Source: Blastococcus colisei
GTDB lineage: Bacteria > Actinomycetota > Actinomycetes > Mycobacteriales > Geodermatophilaceae
Direction of reading: 5' to 3'
NCBI RefSeq assembly: GCF_006717095.1
Contig: NZ_VFQE01000001.1
Span: 2,728,001-2,792,000 of the forward strand
Length of the DNA stretch: 64,000 nt
The translations under genes were made by a program, and so were the position numbers. This document shows, in pieces, positions 1-8,373 of this stretch; the first letter of the stretch is position 1; each line of letters opens with the position of its first letter. The notes under the pieces were generated by a model. That model saw only the letters and a program-made list of their open reading frames with translations, ran no database searches and was not told where the DNA came from.

Positions 1-914
1 CTATCGATCTCGTCGTCGCCACCACCGGGGTCGGCTTCCGCGGCTGGCTGGAGGCCGCTGACGCCTGGGACCTGCCGCTGGTCGAGCACCTCAGGCCGGC
101 CCGGGTGCTGGCGCGGGGCCCCAAGGCCCGGGGCGCGATCCGCGGCGGCGGCCTGGTGGACGCGTGGTCACCGGAGTCGGAGTCGTCGGCCGAGGTCCTC
201 TCCCACCTGCTGTCCGGCGCCGAGGGGCCGCTGGAGGGACGCCGGATCGCCGTCCAGCTGCACGGGGACCCGTTGCCGGACCTCGTCGCCGGCCTGCGCG
301 ACGCCGGCGCCGACGTCCTGACCGTTCCGGTCTACCGCTGGGTGCTCCCCGAGGACGTCGGGCCCGTGCGCCGGCTGGTGGGCACGATCGCCGCCGGGGC
401 TGTGGACGCCGTGACCTTCACCAGCGCACCCGCCGCGGCCAGCCTGCTCGCCGTGGCCGACGAGCTCGGGCTGCGGGAGGACGTCGTCACCGCCCTGCGC
501 GAGCGGGTCCTGGCGGTCGCGGTCGGCCCGGTGACCGCCGGCCCGCTGGACGCCGCGGGCATCCCGTCCGCCCAGCCCGAGCGCGCCCGGCTCGGTGCGC
601 TGGCCCGCGAGGTCGTCGCCCGGCTGCCCGAGCGCAACCCGATGCTGCGGCTCGGCCCGCACACGCTGCAGGTCCGTGGGTACGCCGTCGTCCTCGACGG
701 TCGGCTCGTCGAGCTGGCCCCGGGTCCGATGGCCGTGCTGCGCGAGCTGGCCCGGCGTCCCGGTCACGTCGTCCCCCGCGCCGATCTGGTCGCCTCCCTG
801 CCCGGCGGCGGGGACGGGCACGCGGCGGAGATGGCCGTGACCCGCCTGCGCGCAGCCCTCGGCGCGCCGGTCGTCGAGACCGTCGTGAAGCGCGGCTACC
901 GCCTGAAGGTCTGA
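1..914 (+). CDS. nnaR: NnaR-like HemD/winged-helix nitrate assimilation regulator (5' partial)
   Basis: The frame is open to the left edge (first full codon at base 3), so the N-terminus is missing; about 303 residues are visible. The first two thirds resemble uroporphyrinogen-III synthase (VVATTGVGFRGW, AVQLHGDP, TFTSAPAA). The last 90 or so residues form an OmpR-type winged helix ending VVKRGYRLKV. This HemD plus winged-helix architecture is known from NnaR, the nitrate/nitrite assimilation activator of mycobacteria and streptomycetes, and from Rv0260c beside narK3. narK, nirD, nirB and a nitrate reductase follow in this window, so a regulatory role in nitrate assimilation is inferred rather than haem synthesis. 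A functional HemD activity cannot be ruled out from the visible part. Confidence 0.78.
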   Translation, partial: IDLVVATTGVGFRGWLEAADAWDLPLVEHLRPARVLARGPKARGAIRGGGLVDAWSPESESSAEVLSHLLSGAEGPLEGRRIAVQLHGDPLPDLVAGLRDAGADVLTVPVYRWVLPEDVGPVRRLVGTIAAGAVDAVTFTSAPAAASLLAVADELGLREDVVTALRERVLAVAVGPVTAGPLDAAGIPSAQPERARLGALAREVVARLPERNPMLRLGPHTLQVRGYAVVLDGRLVELAPGPMAVLRELARRPGHVVPRADLVASLPGGGDGHAAEMAVTRLRAALGAPVVETVVKRGYRLKV

Positions 915-928
915 CGGGCCGGACGCTC

Positions 929-1444
929 TTACGATCCTTCTGGCTGCTCCCCAGGCTCCGTCAGTGCGATGCGTTCCGTGTCGTCCACGAATCGCTCTAG
1001 CGCCTCCCAATCACTAACGGTGGCTGGATTCTGCTTGACAGTGGTTAGCTCGTTTCGAAGCCTGGCAAGTTCAACTCTGGTCTTTGCGTGCCCGATTCTT
1101 GCCCTGTTGACCCGCTCCCAGAGCCATATGACACCTCTGGAGGCAGCAAACGCCGCTCCCCAAGGGGCAATGTCGAATACGACTTCCATAGGGCTGGCGT
1201 AAGAGACGCGCCGAACCCGCAGTTCACTAGCGTCGAAATTGGATGCTACGTCGGCATCGTCTTCTTCGAGCTCAACCGCCACCCGGTAGCCAACCGTCAT
1301 GACTGAACGGACTCCCCAGAAGTACCGCTGCAGTTCAGCAAAGTTCAATTGGTCGTCGTAGCGACGCACAAAGGTCAGTCGTAGCAACGTATCAGGCGGC
1401 GCGGAAACCGTGGTCACACGTGACAGCCTAGCGGCACGACGCAT
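929..1444 (-). CDS. hypothetical protein in a low-GC islet
   Basis: About 171 residues if translation begins at ATG 1444; the frame runs on upstream to 1594, but a TATACT -10-like hexamer at 1487-1492 lies inside that extension, which favours the shorter start. No clear ribosome binding site was seen. The protein has an N-terminal beta-rich part, a hydrophobic stretch (APWGAAFAASRGVIWLW) that could be one membrane segment, and a charged helical C-terminus (RIGHAKTRVELARLRNEL). I recognise no family. Codon use is clearly less GC-biased than in all neighbours, which suggests recent acquisition. It sits tail to tail with the nnaR-like gene, 14 bp apart. Confidence 0.5.
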   Translation of the reverse strand: MRRAARLSRVTTVSAPPDTLLRLTFVRRYDDQLNFAELQRYFWGVRSVMTVGYRVAVELEEDDADVASNFDASELRVRRVSYASPMEVVFDIAPWGAAFAASRGVIWLWERVNRARIGHAKTRVELARLRNELTTVKQNPATVSDWEALERFVDDTERIALTEPGEQPEGS

Positions 1445-1780
1445 TACACGCCACAGTTCGCATTTAAGATGAATGGCACGGCGATTAGTATAAGTTGACA
1501 AGTCGCAAACGCGTTGCTTTGAATGTTGCCTTAGCGGCATTGATTTTAGACTACGTGTTACCAGAAAAGAGTTGTGCCGAGGGAGAATGTGCAAGGAGGT
1601 CAGCCCTCAAGCACATAACGTGTTATGACGTTATTGGTCCCCAGGGCGTCATACGCGGCCTGCGCCAGCGTCGTCATAGCCGTAACGCCAGAGCCGGTGG
1701 CGCTTCCGCGCGGGTGGCTGCCACACCGCAAATCTCGTCATCACCGGCACGCCCGGGGCGCGCTCGACATGGTCGAGACC
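1445..1780. other. low-GC intergenic stretch without a convincing gene
   Basis: This gap is distinctly AT-richer than the rest of the window up to about 1640. It holds TTGACA (1495-1500, plus strand), TATACT (1487-1492, minus strand), an isolated AAGGAGGT (1592-1599) with no start codon at the right distance, and an inverted repeat CATAAC-GT-GTTATG (1614-1627). The frames that cross it carry no recognisable protein. It looks like debris of an acquired segment together with the promoter of the gene ending at 929. Confidence 0.4.
1487..1492 (-). promoter_or_regulatory. -10-like TATACT upstream of the low-GC hypothetical gene
   Basis: The minus strand reads TATACT, a near-consensus -10 hexamer, 42 bases upstream of ATG 1444. 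No good -35 hexamer sits at 17 bp. It supports the shorter start for the downstream gene. Confidence 0.35.
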
Positions 1781-2353
1781 TCAGCGCAGGTCTCGTCGCA
1801 CCAGCACGCGGGGGAAGCCATTGAGCACCGACTGCGTGTCGGCCGCCTTAACGAACCCGGCCCGCTCGAACAGTGCCCGTGTACCGACGTAGGCCATCGT
1901 GAGGTCGACCTTCGCGCCGTCGTTGTCCACGGGGTACGCCTCGACCACGGGGGCGCCACGGTCGCGGGCGAACTCGACGGCGCCGCCGACCAGCGCGTGG
2001 CCGATGCCCTGTCCCCGGTGCCCGGGACGCACGCGGACGCACCACAGCGACCAGACGTCGAGGTCGTCGACGTGCGGGATCCTGCGGTTGCGGGCGAAGC
2101 TCGTGTCGGCGCGCGGATGGACGGCGGCCCACCCGACCACCTCGTCGCCGTCGAAGGCGAGGACGCCGGGCGGCGGGTCCTCCCGGACCAGCTGCCGTAC
2201 GCGCTCCCCCCGCGCAGGCCCACGCAGCTCGAGGTTCTCCCTGGACGGGATCCGGTAGCTCAGGCACCAGCACACGTTCGCGTCCGGCCGTCTGGGGCCG
2301 ACCATCGTCGCGACGTCGCCGAAGCTGCTCGCCGGACGCACCTCGATCGCCAT
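1781..2353 (-). CDS. GNAT family N-acetyltransferase
   Basis: 190 residues from ATG 2353. The acetyl-CoA binding motif is the segment CVRVRPGHRGQGIGHALVGG (R/Q-x-x-G-x-G/A), followed by the typical C-terminal beta-bulge region (AYVGTRALFERAGFV). The N-terminal part contains a WCLSYR segment seen in some actinobacterial GNAT proteins. The substrate cannot be read from the sequence. The gene lies between the nitrate regulator and narK on the minus strand, 40 bp downstream of narK, so it may be transcribed with narK although no functional link is evident. Confidence 0.85.
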   Translation of the reverse strand: MAIEVRPASSFGDVATMVGPRRPDANVCWCLSYRIPSRENLELRGPARGERVRQLVREDPPPGVLAFDGDEVVGWAAVHPRADTSFARNRRIPHVDDLDVWSLWCVRVRPGHRGQGIGHALVGGAVEFARDRGAPVVEAYPVDNDGAKVDLTMAYVGTRALFERAGFVKAADTQSVLNGFPRVLVRRDLR

Positions 2354-2393
2354 GCCGCCATCGTGGCAGCACCCACCGACAGGACGAGGTCCG

Positions 2394-3791
2394 TCAGACG
2401 GCGCCGTGGAGGGCCTTCGGGCGCAGGTACACGGTCCAGGTGACGGGGACGCAGGCGACGTAGAACGCGATGAACACGAGGTAGGCGGAGTCGCCGGTGC
2501 CCGTCGTCATGAAGGACTGCCGGAACGCCAGGTTGACCAGCACCCCGCCGAAGGCGCCGATCGCGCCGGCGATGCCGATCAGCGCCCCCGACATCCGCAG
2601 CGCCCGGCGCTCCGCGGCCACCGCGTCCCCGCCGGCGGCCACGGTCTGCAGCGCCTGCGACCGGAAGATCGCCGGGATCATCTTGTAGGTCGAGCCGTTG
2701 CCGATGCCGCTGAGCACGAACAGCAGCACGAAGCCGACGACGAACAGGGGCAGCGACTCCACCTGGCTCGCCGTCCAGACCACGCCTGCGCCCAGGGCCA
2801 TCGCCACGAAGTTGCAGCACGTGATGCGTGCGCCGCCGAACCGGTCGGCCAGGGAGCCGCCGACCGGACGGACGAGGGAGCCGAGCAGCGGGCCCAGCCA
2901 GGTGAGCGAGGCGGCGGCGAGCGGCGTCGCGAACGAGTCGGTGAACTGGTTCTGCAGCACCTGACCGAAGGCGAAGCCGAAGCCGATGAAGGAGCCGAAG
3001 GTCCCGATGTAGAGGAAGGACATGATCCAGGTGTGCGGCTCGCGGGTCGCCTCCCGGATGGCGCGGGGCTGGTTGCGCGCCGTCGTCAGGTTGTCCATGA
3101 CCAGGGCCGCGCCGAGGGCCGCGACCACGATCAGCGGCACGTAGAGGAGCATGATGACCCGCGGGTGCTCGGCGCCGATCGTCGCCAGCACCAGCAGCCC
3201 GACCACCTGGACGACGGGGACGCCCAGGTTGCCGCCGCCGGCGTTGAGGCCGAGCGCCCAGCCCTTGAGCCGGTCGGGGTAGAAGGCGTTGATGTTGGCC
3301 ATCGAGCTGGCGAAGTTGCCGCCACCGACGCCGGCCAGGCACGAGACGACGAGCAGTGTCGTGAACGAGACTCCGGGTTCCAGCACGACCGCGGTGGCGA
3401 CTGTCGGGATCAGCAGCAGGGCCGCACTGATTATCGTCCAGTTGCGGCCGCCGAACTTCGCGACCGCGAACGTGTAGGGCAACCGGACGAAGGCCCCCAG
3501 TGCGGTCGGCAACGTGGTGAGCAGGAACTTGCCGGCCGGGTCGATGCCGTACACGGCCTCGGGCAGGAAGAGCACGAGGACCGACCAGAGACTCCAGATC
3601 GAGAAGCCGATGTGCTCGGAGAAGATCGAGAAGAGGAGATTGCGGCGCGCGACCGGCCGGCCGGTGGTCTCCCAGAACTGCGGGTCCTCCGGTCGCCAGT
3701 CGTCGATCCATCTCCCCCCACGGCCGGACGGCGGCGCGGCGACCGTCTCCTGCTCGATCGTCGTCCGGGCTGGGCGGGTGGGGGCGGCCAT
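2394..3791 (-). CDS. narK: NarK/NasA-type nitrate/nitrite MFS transporter
   Basis: 465 residues with about 12 hydrophobic segments after a roughly 55-residue cytoplasmic N-terminus. Both nitrate signature motifs are visible: GGGNFASSMANINAFYP in the first half and GNGSTYKMIPAIF in the second. These are hallmarks of NarK-type nitrate/nitrite porters of the major facilitator superfamily. It would import nitrate, or exchange it for nitrite, to feed the reductases encoded at 5.5-11 kb. The start at ATG 3791 gives a normal family length. No clear GlnR box (GTnAC-N6-GAAAC) was seen upstream. Confidence 0.93.
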   Translation of the reverse strand: MAAPTRPARTTIEQETVAAPPSGRGGRWIDDWRPEDPQFWETTGRPVARRNLLFSIFSEHIGFSIWSLWSVLVLFLPEAVYGIDPAGKFLLTTLPTALGAFVRLPYTFAVAKFGGRNWTIISAALLLIPTVATAVVLEPGVSFTTLLVVSCLAGVGGGNFASSMANINAFYPDRLKGWALGLNAGGGNLGVPVVQVVGLLVLATIGAEHPRVIMLLYVPLIVVAALGAALVMDNLTTARNQPRAIREATREPHTWIMSFLYIGTFGSFIGFGFAFGQVLQNQFTDSFATPLAAASLTWLGPLLGSLVRPVGGSLADRFGGARITCCNFVAMALGAGVVWTASQVESLPLFVVGFVLLFVLSGIGNGSTYKMIPAIFRSQALQTVAAGGDAVAAERRALRMSGALIGIAGAIGAFGGVLVNLAFRQSFMTTGTGDSAYLVFIAFYVACVPVTWTVYLRPKALHGAV

Positions 3792-3936
3792 GGGACGACG
3801 GTCGCAACGGCGGGTAACACCTGAGTCGCCCCGGCGCTGAACTCGTGTTCCGTTCTCCTCACCGCGACTGCCCCCCAGTGGTGAGGGACCGCCTCCCGGC
3901 GTGCAGGTGCGCGCGGGAACGGACGAAGATCACCGG

Positions 3937-4725
3937 GTGACCGCATCCGAGCAGACCTCGACCGGCCGCGCCCTCGTCGAGGCCGGGAGCGCCGTGGCCG
4001 GGTCGATGTGCCGGGCGGCCGCGACCGTGCTCTTCGAGCCGACGGCGGCGATGGTCGCGGTGGACGACCGGTTCGCCGCCTGTCTGCGCGCGGTCGCCGA
4101 CGAGGAGGCCGGTGTGACGGTCCTCCGTGAGCGGGTGCGCGCCGGCGCCGTCCTGGCCTTCGCCGTGGAGTACGCGGCGACGCTGCACCGCAACGGCCGG
4201 TCGGCGCGCACCGACGGGTGGTTCGATCCGCGGTCAGGTGACCGTCCATCTGCCGACGAGCTCGCCGAGGCGGTCGTCGCTGCCGCGCGCCGGTCGACCG
4301 AGGAGCGGCGGGTCCGGCACCTGGGCTATCTCCTGGCGGAGGTCGCCGTCTCCCCCGACGTGGACCTCGCCCTGGCCGGCCGGGCCCTGCGGCTCGCTGG
4401 ATCGCTGACCTGGCGGCAGCTCGCGCTGATGGCCGGGGTGGGCCGCCGGGACCGCGTGCCGCTGCCGATGACCCCCTTGGAGGACGAGCCGAGGGCGTGG
4501 TCGGCGTGGGGCGCCCGCGAGGACGTGGCGGACCTGCAGCGAAGCGGCCTGCTGGACCCGCCACCGGTTCCGGTGCGCCCGGTGGCCACGCTCCCCCGGC
4601 TCCGCCCTGCCGACCTGCGGTTGACCCGTCTCGGCGTGCTCGTGCACCGGCTGCTCGTGCTCGATCTGCTGCACGAGGACGCAGTGACCGTGGCCCTTGC
4701 CGACCTGGGGCTCCCCCGCACCTGA
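3937..4725 (+). CDS. hypothetical protein, helical, about 262 aa
   Basis: I prefer GTG 3937 because GGACGAAG lies 8 bases upstream; GTG 3901 in the same frame is an alternative and would add 12 residues. The protein is alanine- and arginine-rich and mostly helical, with no signal peptide or membrane span and no motif that I recognise. Strong GC bias at third positions and the absence of stops over 260 codons support coding. It is divergent from narK, with about 145 bp between the two starts, so the two may share a control region. A role in nitrate metabolism would be guesswork. Confidence 0.65.
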   Translation: MTASEQTSTGRALVEAGSAVAGSMCRAAATVLFEPTAAMVAVDDRFAACLRAVADEEAGVTVLRERVRAGAVLAFAVEYAATLHRNGRSARTDGWFDPRSGDRPSADELAEAVVAAARRSTEERRVRHLGYLLAEVAVSPDVDLALAGRALRLAGSLTWRQLALMAGVGRRDRVPLPMTPLEDEPRAWSAWGAREDVADLQRSGLLDPPPVPVRPVATLPRLRPADLRLTRLGVLVHRLLVLDLLHEDAVTVALADLGLPRT

Positions 4726-4777
4726 GCACGACCGACTCCGATCGTTACCGGATCGTGGCCGGAGCGTGTCATCCTTC

Positions 4778-4825
4778 GCTCCCCCTCGCTGCGTCTTTAC
4801 GTACAGGGGGCCGAGCGAGGGGAGC
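4778..4825 (+). promoter_or_regulatory. leader hairpin that can hide a Shine-Dalgarno sequence
   Basis: GCTCCCCCTCGC (4778-4789) is complementary to GCGAGGGGAGC (4815-4825) with one bulged C. The right arm contains AGGGGAG, the ribosome binding site of the small gene starting at TTG 4831. In RNA this pairing would mask the site. Function is inferred from geometry only. Confidence 0.35.
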
Positions 4826-4830
4826 CTGCG

Positions 4831-5007
4831 TTGCTCGAGATCCACCGCACGACGACGGACACCGCATCGGTGATCGCTGCCCGCCAGCTGGCCGAAGACG
4901 CTCACCGACGCCGGTTGCCCGCCGATCTGAAGCGCCGTCACCGCCGTCCGCTCGTCGTCCCCCCGCTGCCCCCCGCACGGACGCAGGCCGAGACCATCTC
5001 TGAGTGA
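4831..5007 (+). CDS. small basic protein, 58 aa, TTG start
   Basis: The start TTG 4831 is preceded 6 bases upstream by AGGGGAG. The product is 58 residues, rich in Arg, His and Pro, with the segments ARQLAEDAHRRRLPADLKRR and PLVVPPLPPA. No domain or signal is recognised. The stop TGA (5005-5007) is followed after 5 bases by a terminator-like hairpin, which supports a short stand-alone transcript. The rare start codon together with the sequestered ribosome binding site suggests low or regulated translation. It could also be a non-coding leader. Confidence 0.4.
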   Translation: MLEIHRTTTDTASVIAARQLAEDAHRRRLPADLKRRHRRPLVVPPLPPARTQAETISE

Positions 5008-5012
5008 CCCCA

Positions 5013-5039
5013 CGGGGACTTTCGCGCGGGTAGTCCCCG
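5013..5039 (+). terminator. terminator-like hairpin after the small basic gene
   Basis: CGGGGACT (5013-5020) and AGTCCCCG (5032-5039) form a perfect 8-bp stem with an 11-base loop. There is no U-tract, as is common in GC-rich actinobacteria. Confidence 0.5.
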
Positions 5040-5079
5040 AGGTGTCGGTGTAGGACGACGTCCAGGGCGTGGAAGAGGC

Positions 5080-5517
5080 ATGGACGACGACCCGAGCCCC
5101 GCGTGGATCGCCGGTGGCGCGTGCGTCATGGCCGGCGCGCTGGCCCTCGCCGCCTGCACCGGAGGCATGCAGACGGTCTGCCCAGCCATCGGCTGGGGCA
5201 GCGCGCTGATCGTGGAGTTCGCCGAGGACTGGCCCGAGGTGCCGGGCGGCGTGACGATCGAGTGCCGCCCCACGTGCATGCAGGACGTGATGGCGGAGGC
5301 CTCGCCGGCGGAGCCGGAGCAGGCGACCGGACCGCTCGCCGGTTCGTCTGTGACCGTCAGCTACGTCATGTCGACCCCCGACCCCGTCGTCACCGTCCTC
5401 GCCGCCGACGGGACCGAGCTGGCGCGGGCCGACGCCGATCTGGACTGGCGCCGCGTCGGCGGTTCGGAGGAGTGCGGCGGGCCGATGGAGGCGAGCGTCG
5501 TCGTCCCGGCGCCGTGA
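5080..5517 (+). CDS. hypothetical membrane-anchored or exported protein, 145 aa
   Basis: The protein starts MDDDPSP and then has one hydrophobic segment (residues 9-26) ending in a lipobox-like LAAC. The acidic N-region is atypical for a Sec signal peptide, so this could equally be a single membrane anchor. The remaining 115 residues contain five further cysteines and an immunoglobulin-like strand pattern (SSVTVSYVMS, VVTVLAADGTELA). No family is recognised. It converges on nirD, with 4 bp between the two stop codons. Confidence 0.6.
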   Translation: MDDDPSPAWIAGGACVMAGALALAACTGGMQTVCPAIGWGSALIVEFAEDWPEVPGGVTIECRPTCMQDVMAEASPAEPEQATGPLAGSSVTVSYVMSTPDPVVTVLAADGTELARADADLDWRRVGGSEECGGPMEASVVVPAP

Positions 5518-5521
5518 CGAC

Positions 5522-5848
5522 TCACACCTCGACGACGACCTCCCCGTCCACCTCGCGGACCGGGAACAGCCGGATGGGCGCAGCCCCGCTGGTCGACGAG
5601 CCGTCGGACCACCGGTAGGCGTAGAGGTGTAGCGGGCAGACCAGGACGTCCACGTCGGTCTGCCCGTCGGCGAGCGGTCCGCCGGCGTGCGGGCAGGCCG
5701 CCTGGGTGGCGTGCAGCGATCCGTCGCGCAGCCGGAAGACCGCGACCTGCTCGCCGCCGACGACGAAGGTCCGTCCCTCCCCCGGAGGGATCTCCTCGAC
5801 CCGTCCGAGGGCGTGCTCGGCCGTGATCCGGATGTCGGTCAGGCTCAT
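5522..5848 (-). CDS. nirD: nitrite reductase small subunit, Rieske-type
   Basis: 108 residues, a Rieske [2Fe-2S] ferredoxin-like fold with both ligand motifs, CPHAGG and CPLHLY (C-x-H and C-x2-H). This matches NirD, the small subunit of assimilatory NADH-dependent nitrite reductase, which reduces nitrite to ammonium together with NirB. ATG 5848 overlaps the nirB stop by 4 bases (ATGA), so the two are translationally coupled. The length is standard for the family. Confidence 0.93.
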   Translation of the reverse strand: MSLTDIRITAEHALGRVEEIPPGEGRTFVVGGEQVAVFRLRDGSLHATQAACPHAGGPLADGQTDVDVLVCPLHLYAYRWSDGSSTSGAAPIRLFPVREVDGEVVVEV

Positions 5849-8373
5849 CGGACGGGCACCTTCGGGAGCGGGATCAGGGGCAGGGACGGGCGGAACTGGC
5901 CGGGCGTCGCCGGCCGCCTGCCGTCCTGTCCCCAGGGGTCGACGTAGGCGTCGATCGACCTCTGGATCCCGGCGTCGAGGTCGGCGACGATGCTCTCGCT
6001 GTCCTCCAGCAGCACGGCTTTGATCTTCTCGAGCCCGATGCGGGGCACGAAGTCGTAGGTGCGCTCCAGCCAGTTGGCGTTCTCGCGGTAGTACTGCAGG
6101 AACCTCCCGGCCAGCGTGATCACCGCCTGGGGGGAGTCGACCGTCGCGAGCAGGTCCCCCTGGCGGACCGACGCCCCGGCCGCGCCGCCGATGTAGACCT
6201 CCCACCGGCCGCTGCCCACGGCGACGACGCCGACGTCCTTCACGTAGGCCTCGGCACAGTTCCGGGGACAGCCCACGACGGCCATCTTGATCTTCGCCGG
6301 GCTCTCGATGCCCTGGAACCGGGTCTCGAGGTCGATGCCGAGCTGGGTGGAGTCGTCGAGCCCGAAGCGGCAGAAGTCGCTGCCCACGCAGGTCTTCACG
6401 GTGCGGAAACTCTTGCCGTATGCGTACCCCGACGGCATGCCGAGGTCGTCCCACATGGCCGGCAGGTCCTCCTTGCGGACGCCGAGCAGGTCGATCCGCT
6501 GGCCGCCGGTCACCTTGACCATCGGGACCTCGTACTTCTCGGCAACGTCGGCGATCCTCCGCAGCTGAGCCGGGGTGGTGACGCCGCCCTTCATCTGCGG
6601 GACGACGGAGAAGGTGCCGTCACGCTGGATGTTGCCGTGCACGCGGTCGTTGATGAACTCGCCGTCCTTCTCCGGCAGGTGGTCGGTGCCCCAGATCATC
6701 TTCAGCAGCGACGTCAGGCCCATCTTCGACTTCGCGTCGTCCTTCCCGCCCGGGGCGAGCGCGGCGAAGACGGCGGAGACGCTGCGCAGGTCCCGCTCCC
6801 GGATGGCGGCCATGAGCGCGGGCTTGGCCATCGGGATGCCCGGCACGTACCAGGACGCCGCCGGGTCCTCGGCGAGGTCGCCGTCGGCTGCCCACTCGAC
6901 GATCCGCTTGACGAGGGACGTGCACGACCCGCAGCCCTTGCCGGCGCGGGTGCGCTCCATGACCTCGCCGACGCTGCCGCAACCTCCGCTGACCGCGCCG
7001 CAGATGTCGCCCTTCGACACCCCGTTGCAGTTGCAGACCTGGGAGTCGGCGGGCATGTCGGCCACACCGACCTCCTCCGCCCCGTCGGAGAGGTGGACCA
7101 GCAGCGTGATCCGCTCCTCCGGCAGCGGTGTCCCGCGGTCGAAGGCCTGGGTCAGGAAGGCCACCTTGCGGGTGTCGCCGAGCAGGGTGGCGCCGACCAG
7201 CTTGTCGTCGCGGATGACCACCGACAGGTGCACCCCGCGCTTGGGCTCGGAGATGACCAGGAGCTCGTCCTCGTCCCGCTCCGGGGTGTTGATGCCCATG
7301 ACCGCGACGTCGACGCCGGCGACCTTGAGCTTCGTCGCCGTCCGGCTGCCGTGGTATTCGGCGTCTGGGTCGGTCCCGGTCAGGACGTCGGCCAGCACCT
7401 TGGCGTGCTCCCACGCCGGTGCGACAAGGCCGTAGACCTCGCCGCGGTGCTGGGCGCACTCGCCGATGGCGTAGACGTCGGGGTCGTCGGTACGCAGCTG
7501 GTCGTCGACGACGATGCCTCGTTCGACCTCGAGCCCCGAGCGCACGCCGATGTCGGTGTTGGGCCGGACCCCGGCGGCGACGACGAGCAGGTCTGCCTCG
7601 ATCTGCCGGCCGTCGGCCAGCCCCACAGCCCGCACCCGGTCGCCGCCGATGACCTCGGTGGCGAAGACGTCGAGGTGGACGGCGATCCCCAGGGCTTCGA
7701 CGCTGCGCTCGAGGATCGCCCCGGCCTCGGCGTCGAGCTGCATGTTCATCAGGTACGGGGCGGCGTGCACGAGTTCGACGTGCAGGCCGTGGCTCTGCAG
7801 CGCCCGAGCGGCCTCCAGCCCGAGCAGCCCACCGCCCATGACGACGGCGCGGGTGCACGACCCGGTGGCCGCGAGCATGGCCCGGGTCTCGTCGATGGTG
7901 CGGAAGCCGTGGACGCCGGGCAGCAACTCGCCGTCGTCGGCACGCACGCCCGTCATCGGCGGGATGAAGGAGTAGCTGCCCGTGGCGAGGACGAGGTGGT
8001 CGTAGGGCGTCGTCGTGCCGTCGTCGGCGTGGACGAGCTTGGCGGCGGTGTCGATCCGCTCGATCCGCGTCCCGGCCCGCAGGACGACGCCGTTGTCGGC
8101 GTACCAGTCGTGGCTGTTCAGGACGATGTCGTCCTCGTGCTCCTCCCCGGCCAGGACCGGGGACAGCATGATGCGGTTGTAGTTGCCGTGCGGCTCGTCG
8201 CCGAAGACCGTGATCCGGAACTGCTCCCCGCCGCCGCGCTCGAGCACCTCCTCGACGAAGCGGGCGCCGGCCATGCCGTTGCCCACGACGACCAGGCGGC
8301 TGCGGGTCTCCAGCTCGTCGTCCACCTGCAGGGACGTGACGCCCCCTGGGCGCCCTCCGAGGATCGCTGTCAT
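5845..8373 (-). CDS. nirB: assimilatory nitrite reductase [NAD(P)H] large subunit
   Basis: 842 residues with the complete NirB domain order. The FAD site is near residues 28-40 (VVVGNGMAGARF) and the NAD(P)H site near 176-190 (VVMGGGLLGLEAA). A BFD-like [2Fe-2S] segment has cysteines 447, 449, 481 and 484. The C-terminal sirohaem/[4Fe-4S] half carries cysteines 662, 668, 702 and 706 (CVGSDFC and CPRNC). It catalyses the six-electron reduction of nitrite to ammonium in the cytoplasm. ATG 8373 overlaps the upstream stop codon as TGATG, so nitrate reductase, NirB and NirD are produced from one coupled operon on the minus strand. Confidence 0.96.
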   Translation of the reverse strand: MTAILGGRPGGVTSLQVDDELETRSRLVVVGNGMAGARFVEEVLERGGGEQFRITVFGDEPHGNYNRIMLSPVLAGEEHEDDIVLNSHDWYADNGVVLRAGTRIERIDTAAKLVHADDGTTTPYDHLVLATGSYSFIPPMTGVRADDGELLPGVHGFRTIDETRAMLAATGSCTRAVVMGGGLLGLEAARALQSHGLHVELVHAAPYLMNMQLDAEAGAILERSVEALGIAVHLDVFATEVIGGDRVRAVGLADGRQIEADLLVVAAGVRPNTDIGVRSGLEVERGIVVDDQLRTDDPDVYAIGECAQHRGEVYGLVAPAWEHAKVLADVLTGTDPDAEYHGSRTATKLKVAGVDVAVMGINTPERDEDELLVISEPKRGVHLSVVIRDDKLVGATLLGDTRKVAFLTQAFDRGTPLPEERITLLVHLSDGAEEVGVADMPADSQVCNCNGVSKGDICGAVSGGCGSVGEVMERTRAGKGCGSCTSLVKRIVEWAADGDLAEDPAASWYVPGIPMAKPALMAAIRERDLRSVSAVFAALAPGGKDDAKSKMGLTSLLKMIWGTDHLPEKDGEFINDRVHGNIQRDGTFSVVPQMKGGVTTPAQLRRIADVAEKYEVPMVKVTGGQRIDLLGVRKEDLPAMWDDLGMPSGYAYGKSFRTVKTCVGSDFCRFGLDDSTQLGIDLETRFQGIESPAKIKMAVVGCPRNCAEAYVKDVGVVAVGSGRWEVYIGGAAGASVRQGDLLATVDSPQAVITLAGRFLQYYRENANWLERTYDFVPRIGLEKIKAVLLEDSESIVADLDAGIQRSIDAYVDPWGQDGRRPATPGQFRPSLPLIPLPKVPVR

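Noticed and set aside
1-914. Haem-pathway uroporphyrinogen-III synthase call for the first gene
   Set aside because: The C-terminal winged helix and nitrate neighbourhood fit NnaR better; kept as an alternative in the feature text.
1625-2443. Plus-strand 272-codon frame starting in the low-GC gap
   Set aside because: Most of it is antisense to the GNAT acetyltransferase, and AAGGAGGT at 1592 is too far from its ATG.
2352-3824. Long plus-strand frame over narK
   Set aside because: Composition is Arg/Asp/Gly/His/Gln-rich with no motif; it mirrors the codon bias of narK on the other strand.
3792-3936. GlnR box upstream of narK
   Set aside because: GTTAC is present on the minus strand, but the second half GAAAC is not at 6-base spacing.
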